From Acidiphilium sp. CAG:727 (GTDB taxonomy: Bacteria > Bacillota > Clostridia > Christensenellales > Borkfalkiaceae): DNA of 12,579 nt. The stretch is from contig FR898437.1 of the NCBI GenBank assembly GCA_000437515.1, forward strand, positions 1 through 12,579, given 5' to 3'. This document shows positions 6,567-12,579 of this stretch, piece by piece (the stretch's first letter is position 1; each line of letters opens with the position of its first letter). The notes under the pieces are model-generated. The model was not told where the DNA came from, did no database searches, and worked only from the letters and a program-made list of their open reading frames with translations. The position numbers and the translations under genes were made by a program.

Positions 6567-7605
6567 GTGAAGATAATAATAGACGCTTACGGCGGAGATA
6601 ATTCGCCCGGCGAAATAGTAAAAGGCGCGCTTGCCGCGCTCAAAGAAAAAGAAAATTTCGACATCGTGCTGGTCGGCAAAGAGGGCGGAATAAAAAGCGT
6701 TCTCGCCGAAGAAGAGTACGATACGCTCCGCGTTTCGGTGGTCGACGCAGACGAGGTTATCGGTTGCGACGAAACTCCTACGGAGGCTATCCGTAAAAAG
6801 CCGGATTCGTCTGTCGTGAAGTGCGTCAGATTTCTTAAAGACGACGAAAATGCGGAGGCGTTCGTTTCGGCAGGCTCTACGGGAGCCGGTTTTAACGGTG
6901 GGGGGCTCCGTTTTAACGGCTGCGGTACTTCTTTCGCCGAGAATAAAAGGTGTGAACAGACCGGCGCTCGCCCCGCTTTTCCCGAATATGAAAGGCGGCG
7001 AAACTCTGTTTCTGGACTGCGGCGCCAACGCCGATTGCAAGCCGATAAATCTTCAACAGTTTGCGGTTATGGGCAGCGTGTATATGAATCAGGTAAAGGG
7101 CGTAAAACGGCCTAAGGTCGCGTTGCTTTCAAACGGCACGGAAGACGCCAAGGGCAACGCTCTTACCAAAGAAGCGTTCGTCCTGCTCAAAAACACCCCG
7201 TCCGTGAACTTCGTTGGCAATATGGAGGCGAGGGATATTCTTTCGGGCGAGTACGACGTGGTGGTAACCGACGGTTTTTACGGCAACATCGCTCTTAAAT
7301 CGATGGAAGGCATGGTGTCGTGCATATTCTCCGAATTAAAAACGCAGATTTACTCTTCGTTCAAGGGTAAAATCGGCGGTATGCTTCTTAAAAAATCTTT
7401 CAAAAAGGTCAAAGACAGACTCGATTACAATAAAAAAGGCGGAGCGTTGCTTCTCGGTATGAAAAAGACGGTAGTCAAAGCGCACGGATCGTCCAAAGCG
7501 GAAGCATTCAAAAACGCGGTTCTTCAGGCTTACGAGTGTTCTTCGCTGGACGTCTCCGAAAAGATTTCCGAAGAGATAGCCGCATTAAGCGGTGAAAGCG
7601 TATGA
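6567..7605 (+). pseudogene. plsX: phosphate acyltransferase PlsX, frame broken by 22 extra bases
   Basis: PlsX converts acyl-ACP and phosphate to acyl-phosphate, the substrate of PlsY in phospholipid synthesis. It is a peripheral membrane enzyme. The start is GTG at 6567 with AGGAAGG at 6555-6561. Frame one encodes an intact N-terminal half (IIIDAYGGDNSP, VDADEVIGCDETPTEAIRKK, SSVVK, FVSAGSTGA ending at residue 107, base 6887), then runs into unrelated residues to a stop at 7113-7115. The next frame carries the rest: VLTAAVLLSPRIKGVNRPAL, LDCGANADCKP, QFAVMGSVY, EDAKGNALTKEA, NFVGNMEARDI, VVTDGFYGNIALK and KAHGSSKAEAF, ending at 7605. Deleting 6888-6909 joins them into 338 residues, matching the usual 330-340. 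As written, only a 182-residue truncated product results, lacking most of the fold. PlsX is often needed for growth in Firmicutes, so a sequencing or assembly error is likely, but a real lesion cannot be excluded. Its stop overlaps the rnc ATG (ATGA). Confidence 0.9.
6882..6919 (+). repeat. imperfect duplication and quasi-palindrome at the plsX break
   Basis: GTTTTAACGG occurs twice, at 6889-6898 and 6910-6919, 21 bases apart. GGAGCC (6882-6887) is the exact reverse complement of GGCTCC (6904-6909), and a run of six G's lies at 6900-6905. The 22 bases at 6888-6909 are surplus to the PlsX frame. They begin with a near copy of the sequence following them and end with the reverse complement of the sequence preceding them, as expected from replication slippage or template switching, or from a local assembly fault. 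Confidence 0.75.
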
Positions 7606-8450
7606 TATTCGACGTAGCCTCATGCGAAGAGATAATCGGTTTTTCGTTCAAGGATAAAAACCTGCTTCGCCAATGTTTTACTCACGCTTCGTATACGCAC
7701 GAGCATCCGTCTTTTCAAAATAACGAAAGGCTCGAATTTTTCGGGGACGCCGTTCTCGGCTATTGCGTTTCGGAGTATCTTTATAAGAATTACCCGAATT
7801 CCGACGAAGGTGCGCTTACCGAAATCAAGCAAAGTCTGGTTTCGCATAAACCGCTTTCCGAAGCGATTCAGAGGCTCGGTTTAGACGAGTACGTTCTGTA
7901 CGGCGAGGGCGAAAGGAAAAATCTCAAAAACCACTCCGCGGCGTGCGAAAATCTTTTCGAAGCCATAGTGGCGGGTATATACCTCGACGAAGACGGCGGG
8001 CTTGAAGAGGCGAAAAGGTTCATCTTCGACGAACTTTCGCCGTTGTTTCCTAAAACCGCCCCCGAAAGAGCGACGAAAAGATCCGAAAAACGAACGCCGG
8101 TAAAAGATCCGAAAAATCTTTTGCAGGAATACGTTCAGAAATATAAAAAAGGCAAAATAGAGTATATCGTCAAAGGTCGAAAAGGACCGGATCACAATCC
8201 GACCTTCGTCGTATCTTTGGAGGTGGACGGAAAAGAGATTGCCGAAGCGGAAGGCAATTCCAAAAAAGAAGCCGAAAAAATATGCGCCGAAAAAGGGCTG
8301 AAAACTCTTCAGACGAAGCAGAAATCTTCCGCGGCGCAAGGCGCAAAACCGCTCGCAGTCAAATCCGCAGGAAAAACGAATAAGCCGAAAGGCGAATTCA
8401 AAGCAAAAAGCGGTAAAACCGCCGCAAAAAAAAGAACTAACAAGGAGTAA
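7602..8450 (+). CDS. rnc: ribonuclease III with a basic C-terminal tail
   Basis: RNase III cuts double-stranded RNA and processes rRNA precursors and mRNAs. This 282-residue protein shows the signature NERLEFFGDAVLG (41-53) with E42, E45 and D49 at the expected acidic positions, then NLFEAIVAGIYLD (117-129) with the catalytic E120. The position three residues before it, usually Asp, is Asn117. A double-stranded-RNA-binding domain spans about 169-237 (DPKNLLQEYVQK to EAEKICAEKGLKTL). Residues 238-282 form an extra tail rich in Lys, Ala, Gly and Ser, making the protein about 40-50 residues longer than most bacterial RNase III. The ATG overlaps the plsX stop, and the stop is three bases before smc. 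The ribosome site for smc (AAGGAG, 8442-8447) lies in the last codons. The order plsX-rnc-smc-ftsY is typical of Firmicutes, although acpP, often present between plsX and rnc, is absent. Confidence 0.96.
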   Translation: MIFDVASCEEIIGFSFKDKNLLRQCFTHASYTHEHPSFQNNERLEFFGDAVLGYCVSEYLYKNYPNSDEGALTEIKQSLVSHKPLSEAIQRLGLDEYVLYGEGERKNLKNHSAACENLFEAIVAGIYLDEDGGLEEAKRFIFDELSPLFPKTAPERATKRSEKRTPVKDPKNLLQEYVQKYKKGKIEYIVKGRKGPDHNPTFVVSLEVDGKEIAEAEGNSKKEAEKICAEKGLKTLQTKQKSSAAQGAKPLAVKSAGKTNKPKGEFKAKSGKTAAKKRTNKE

Positions 8451-8453
8451 CAA

Positions 8454-11400
8454 GTGGATTTCAAAAAGGTTGAACTTATCGGTTTCAAATCCTTTGCCGA
8501 TAAACAAGAAATCAGATTCGATAACGGCGTCACCTGTATAGTCGGTCCCAACGGTTGCGGAAAGAGTAACGTTGCGGACGCCATCAGGTGGGTGCTCGGC
8601 GAAATGTCCGCCAAGACCATGCGCGGAACGAGCATGCAAGACGTTATCTTCAACGGCACGCAGAACAGAAAGTCGCTTTCTTACTGCGAAGTTTCGCTGA
8701 CCTTCGACAATACCGGCCGTATTTTCAAGAATTACGACGTCGACGAGGTTGTGTTCACGCGTAAACTTTTCCGTTCGGGCGAAAGCGAATATTACATCAA
8801 CAAAACGCAGGCAAGACTTCGCGACATAGTAGACGCGTTACACGAATGCGGCGTAAGCAAAGAGGGTTACACGATTATCGGTCAGGGCAAAGTCGCGGAA
8901 ATTCTGTCGTCGAAACCCGAAGACCGCCGCGCTATCTTCGAAGAAGCGGTAGGCATCGCCAAGACCAAAGCAAAAAGGCTTGAAACCATGCGTAAACTCG
9001 ACAGAACGCGCGATAATATCAGCCGTATAGTCGATATAACGACCGAACTCGAAAGGCAGATCGAGCCGCTTACCAAACAGGCGGAAAAGACGAGAACTTA
9101 CAACGCTTTGAGCGAACAACTCAAATTCAACGAAGTCAATCAATTTCTTTACAAGAGCGAACACGCGCAGGAAGAAAAAGACCGCGTGGCGGGCAGAATC
9201 GCCGAAATAAACGCCGAAATCGAGGGCAGAAACGCCGAACTCGAACGGGCGATAAAAGACTACGACGAGCATATTCTGCTTATCGCGCAGGCCGACGAGT
9301 ACGTCAAGGCGATAAACGAGCAACTCATCGAAAAGAGCGCGGAATACGAACGTCAATCGGGCACGGCGAATCTTTACAAAGAAAAAATCAATTATTTCAG
9401 GAGCGAAATCGAAAGGCTTAAAGCCGAAACGGAAGCGGCAAAAAAACACATTATCGAACTTGCCGAAAAAGCGCAGGAAAGACGCGATCACGCGGCTTCG
9501 CTTAAACGAGAGAACGTCGAACTCAACGGCAGATCGGCTAAAATAAGCGCGGAACTTGCCGAAGTGGTCGCTATAATCACCGAGGGCGAACTCAAAGCCG
9601 AAACGGCGAGAAGGGCGCTTATGGAAAGCGTCGAGTCGCTCGCCGACATCAAGCAGAACATAGGTTCTTTGACGGCGGAAAGGGGCGCGCTTGCGGAAAA
9701 AGAGCAGGAAACTCTTGATAAAACCGCCGCGACCATAGCCCGTAAAGAGGCGCTCGAAAACGACAAAAAAGCCAAAGAGGAACAACTCGTCCGCGTTGAA
9801 AAACAGGCGCAGAGAACCAAAGACGAGATAAGGGACGCCGAAAACGATATTACCACCACTAACAAGGTTATATCCGAAATCAATTCCAAACTCTATTCTC
9901 TCAACGCCCAAATATCTTCGCTCGAATCGAATAAAAAAGTCTATCAGAATCTTAAAGAGAGTTACGGCGGATATTCCGACGCGGTAAAGCGTCTGATGCA
10001 GGCGTGCAAGCAAAACGACGAACTCGGCAGACGAAGCAAAGGCGTGGTCGCGAACGCCATTCATACCGAAGCGAAATACGAACTCGCCATAGAAACCGCT
10101 CTCGGCGGAGCGGCGCAGAATATCGTAACCGCCACCCCGGACGACGCTCAGGCGCTTATGAACTTTATGAAGAGAAACGAACTCGGCAGAGCGACTTTCC
10201 TTCCGATAACGTCAATAAAGCCTCGCGGCGAAGGCTCAGAAATCCGCAGGGCGCTCTCGGATCGCGGCGCGTTGGGGCTTGCCCGCGAACTGGTTAAATA
10301 CGACGATTATTACGATAAAATCGTTTCGTTCCTTCTCGGCAACACGTTGATCGTGGACGATCTCGAAAACGGTAAGACGATAGCGCAGCGCTACGGCTTC
10401 GCGTTCAAAATAGTTACGCTCGACGGCGACGTTCTCGCGTCCAACGGCTCGATGACGGGCGGTTCGCGCCGTCAGACGACTTCGGGTTTCCTTTCGATGG
10501 ACAGAAAAATGGAAGACATCGGCAAGGACGTTCAGGCGAAAAAAGAGCGTATGACGATGTACGAGAACGATAAAAAGCAACTCGAAAGTCAGGTCGAAGA
10601 GCAGAGAAACGAACTCGGAAATCTCAATACTAAATTACAGGAACTCCGTCAGGAAGCGGTCGCTTTAAGAGAGCAGATTTCGGCGAACGACGGAATGATC
10701 GCCGATTACGAAACGGAAATCAACACCCTTAAAAACACGGCGGCGTACATCCGCGCCAAACTCAACGAAATCGGCGAAAAATTCACCGCGGTGGAAGAGG
10801 GCAACAAAGCCGAAGAAGAGAGAAAGTCTTCCGCATCGTTCGACGAAGAAAAACATCGCGAGATGTTCGACGAATACAGAAAGAAGCGCGAGGCTCTTAC
10901 CGCCGAAAACGCGGAAGTAAGAACCAGACTTTCGTTTATCGAAGGCGAAATCAAAAAAGCCGAACTCGAAGCCGAACAGGCTCTCGAAGAAAAGGCGGAA
11001 AACGAAAATCTCGTTCGCAGAAACGAAGAAAGTATGCAGACGGATAACGTTACGATGAACAGGTTTATCGACGAGTGCGAAAAGGTCGCCCTTACCGAAA
11101 CCCAGCAAGAAGTACTTAACACTCTCCGCGACAAGCGCGCCTCTATGGAGAAAAAGAAAGACTCTCTTAACGAACAGGTCAAGCAGGATAATCTTACGCG
11201 CGACGCTCTGACGGCAGAAATCAATAAACTTACCGAAAGCCGCTACGGCGAAGAAAACGGTCTTGCGAAAATCGACGCCGAACTCGAATTTTTGGGTCAA
11301 CGCGTTCTCGAAGAATACGGACTCGATTACGAAGCCGCGCTTCCGCTTAAATCCGACGTTTACGTCAATGCCGATGGCGAAGAAGAAATCAAACGCTTAA

Positions 11401-12041
11401 AGCGAAGAATCAACGCGCTCGGCGCGGTCAATCCCAACGCCATCGAAGACTTCGAAGCAGTCAACGAAAGGTATACGGAAATGGCTACCCAACGCGACGA
11501 CCTTATGAAAGCCGAAGACGACTTAAAAGAAGTCATCACTCAACTTACTACCGAAATGAGTACCAAGTTTGCGGTTGGTTTTGCCAAAATCCGTCAGAAC
11601 TTTTCGAGAATATTCAAAGAATTGTTCGGCGGCGGCAGCGCGGATTTGATTCTCGACGAAACCGATACCGACGATCCGCTCGAACAGGGCGTAGAAATCG
11701 TCGCAGAACCGCCGGGGAAGAAATTGCAGAAAATATCCCTTCTTTCGGGCGGCGAGATGGCTTTAACCGCTATCGCGATATTGTTTGCGATACTTAAACT
11801 TCGCCCGATGCCGTTCGTGGTTCTCGACGAAATCGAAGCGGCGCTCGACGACGCGAACGTAGAAAGATTCGCCAACTACATAAACAACTTCGCGCAGGAT
11901 ACGCAGTTCATAGTAATCACGCACAAAAAGGTTACCATGGAACACGCCGACGCTTTGTACGGCGTAACGATGCAGGAAAAAGGAGTTTCCAAGATCGTTT
12001 CCGTCAAACTTGCCGAAGTCGTAGACGAATTAGGTGCCTGA
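8454..12041 (+). CDS. smc: chromosome segregation protein SMC
   Basis: This 1195-residue condensin ATPase dimerises, associates with ScpA and ScpB (not in this window), and organises and segregates the chromosome. Walker A GPNGCGKS is at residues 31-38. Two long coiled-coil arms rich in Glu, Lys and Ala (about 170-500 and 680-1030) flank the hinge, which runs from SYGGYSDAVK (503) to GSMTGG (665-670). The C-terminal head has the signature LSGGEMALTAIA (1097-1108) and Walker B FVVLDEIEAALDDANV (1121-1136), followed by QFIVITHKK and the conserved YGVTMQEKGVSKIVSVKL ending. Family length is about 1180-1200, so it is complete. The signature normally reads LSGGER or LSGGEK; here the basic residue is Met1102. 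The start is GTG at 8454, six bases after AAGGAG at 8442-8447. The gap to rnc is three bases and to ftsY one base, indicating one operon. Confidence 0.97.
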   Translation: MDFKKVELIGFKSFADKQEIRFDNGVTCIVGPNGCGKSNVADAIRWVLGEMSAKTMRGTSMQDVIFNGTQNRKSLSYCEVSLTFDNTGRIFKNYDVDEVVFTRKLFRSGESEYYINKTQARLRDIVDALHECGVSKEGYTIIGQGKVAEILSSKPEDRRAIFEEAVGIAKTKAKRLETMRKLDRTRDNISRIVDITTELERQIEPLTKQAEKTRTYNALSEQLKFNEVNQFLYKSEHAQEEKDRVAGRIAEINAEIEGRNAELERAIKDYDEHILLIAQADEYVKAINEQLIEKSAEYERQSGTANLYKEKINYFRSEIERLKAETEAAKKHIIELAEKAQERRDHAASLKRENVELNGRSAKISAELAEVVAIITEGELKAETARRALMESVESLADIKQNIGSLTAERGALAEKEQETLDKTAATIARKEALENDKKAKEEQLVRVEKQAQRTKDEIRDAENDITTTNKVISEINSKLYSLNAQISSLESNKKVYQNLKESYGGYSDAVKRLMQACKQNDELGRRSKGVVANAIHTEAKYELAIETALGGAAQNIVTATPDDAQALMNFMKRNELGRATFLPITSIKPRGEGSEIRRALSDRGALGLARELVKYDDYYDKIVSFLLGNTLIVDDLENGKTIAQRYGFAFKIVTLDGDVLASNGSMTGGSRRQTTSGFLSMDRKMEDIGKDVQAKKERMTMYENDKKQLESQVEEQRNELGNLNTKLQELRQEAVALREQISANDGMIADYETEINTLKNTAAYIRAKLNEIGEKFTAVEEGNKAEEERKSSASFDEEKHREMFDEYRKKREALTAENAEVRTRLSFIEGEIKKAELEAEQALEEKAENENLVRRNEESMQTDNVTMNRFIDECEKVALTETQQEVLNTLRDKRASMEKKKDSLNEQVKQDNLTRDALTAEINKLTESRYGEENGLAKIDAELEFLGQRVLEEYGLDYEAALPLKSDVYVNADGEEEIKRLKRRINALGAVNPNAIEDFEAVNERYTEMATQRDDLMKAEDDLKEVITQLTTEMSTKFAVGFAKIRQNFSRIFKELFGGGSADLILDETDTDDPLEQGVEIVAEPPGKKLQKISLLSGGEMALTAIAILFAILKLRPMPFVVLDEIEAALDDANVERFANYINNFAQDTQFIVITHKKVTMEHADALYGVTMQEKGVSKIVSVKLAEVVDELGA

Positions 12042-12042
12042 T

Positions 12043-12579
12043 ATGGGATTTTTCGGCAAAATCAAAGACGCCCTTAAAAAGACGAAAGAAGGGCTTGGCA
12101 ATAAACTGCGCGTACTTTTCGCCCGCGATAAGATAGGCGAAGACTTTTACGACGATTTGCTCGACGCGCTTATCTCGTCCGATATTTCCGTTTCTACGGC
12201 GGACGAGATAGTCGAAAGCGTCCGCGATCGCATGATAGAAGAAAAGGTCAAGGATAAAGAAGTCGCAGTAGACGCGCTTCGCGACGCCCTTAAAGACTGT
12301 CTGAACAACGCCGACGAATTTGATTTCGAAACCCCCGTCGTATTTATGGTAATAGGCGTAAACGGAGTGGGTAAAACCACATCGATAGGCAAATTGGCGC
12401 ATAAATTCGTAGAGGAGGGTAAAAGCGTTACCATCGCGGCGGCGGACACTTTCCGCGCGGCGGCAAGCGATCAACTCGAAATATGGGCGAAGCGCGCGAA
12501 AGTCAAGATCGTTAAAAGCGAAGAGGGCAGCGATCCGTCTGCGGTCGTGTTCGACGCTCTCGCTTCCGTCAAGGCTCGC
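12043..12579 (+). CDS. ftsY: signal recognition particle receptor FtsY (5' part, cut by window end)
   Basis: FtsY is the membrane-associated SRP receptor GTPase that delivers ribosomes making membrane proteins to the Sec translocon. The 179 visible codons hold a short N-terminal helix (MGFFGKIKDALKKTKEGL), the NG-domain N helices with DDLLDALISSDISVSTADEI (37-56), the G1 loop GVNGVGKTT (105-113) and the SRP-GTPase motif DTFRAAASDQL (135-145), then SDPSAVVFDA. The remaining G domain lies beyond the window. The acidic A domain of E. coli FtsY is absent, as in many Firmicutes. Ffh is less likely because Ffh lacks this MGFFGKIK-type amphipathic start. The ATG at 12043 is one base after the smc stop, with a modest AGGTG (12032-12036) as ribosome site, so translation is probably coupled to smc. 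Confidence 0.94.
   Translation, partial: MGFFGKIKDALKKTKEGLGNKLRVLFARDKIGEDFYDDLLDALISSDISVSTADEIVESVRDRMIEEKVKDKEVAVDALRDALKDCLNNADEFDFETPVVFMVIGVNGVGKTTSIGKLAHKFVEEGKSVTIAAADTFRAAASDQLEIWAKRAKVKIVKSEEGSDPSAVVFDALASVKAR

Noticed and set aside
6850..7605. Independent gene starting at ATG 6850
   Set aside because: Its first residues (MRRRSFRQALREP) are an out-of-frame reading of the conserved PlsX segment EAFVSAGSTGA, and no ribosome site precedes the ATG. It is the downstream half of broken plsX.

Overview
The window looks like an ordinary housekeeping stretch from a low-to-moderate GC Clostridia-type Firmicute, probably an uncultured one. The support is the gene set and order (rbgA-rnhB-yraN, then plsX-rnc-smc-ftsY), strong AGGAG-type ribosome sites, GTG and TTG starts, SigA-type promoters, and all genes on the + strand. 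I cannot assign a genus. I found no CRISPR array, tRNA or rRNA, insertion sequence or prophage.

Layout. (1) Positions 1-3455 hold a tightly packed series: the possible tail of an upstream gene, a small membrane-anchored protein whose reading frame is broken near 130-133, rbgA (50S assembly GTPase), rnhB (RNase HII), yraN (UPF0102 nuclease-fold protein, overlapping rnhB by 67 nt) and a YpsC/RlmL-type THUMP rRNA methyltransferase. (2) Positions 3456-5000 hold a previously small-size-hidden 39-codon gene, then an independently promoted GNAT-like gene with an extended -10 SigA promoter and a clear intrinsic terminator. (3) Positions 5001-6488 hold asnS behind its own promoter. (4) Positions 6567-12579 hold plsX, rnc, smc and ftsY (cut by the window end), joined by overlaps or gaps of 1-3 nt, so probably one operon.

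How the genes relate. rbgA, the YpsC-type methyltransferase and rnc serve ribosome assembly and rRNA maturation. rnhB and smc serve genome maintenance and chromosome segregation. plsX and ftsY serve membrane phospholipid synthesis and membrane protein targeting. asnS charges tRNA-Asn.

The most notable observations are two frame breaks. The first gene can be rejoined by one extra G in a GGGG run. plsX carries 22 extra nucleotides (6888-6909) exactly where the family has none; removing them restores a 338-residue PlsX. Both breaks are beside G-rich runs, so sequencing or assembly error must be excluded before calling mutation. I see no convincing new multi-gene system here.
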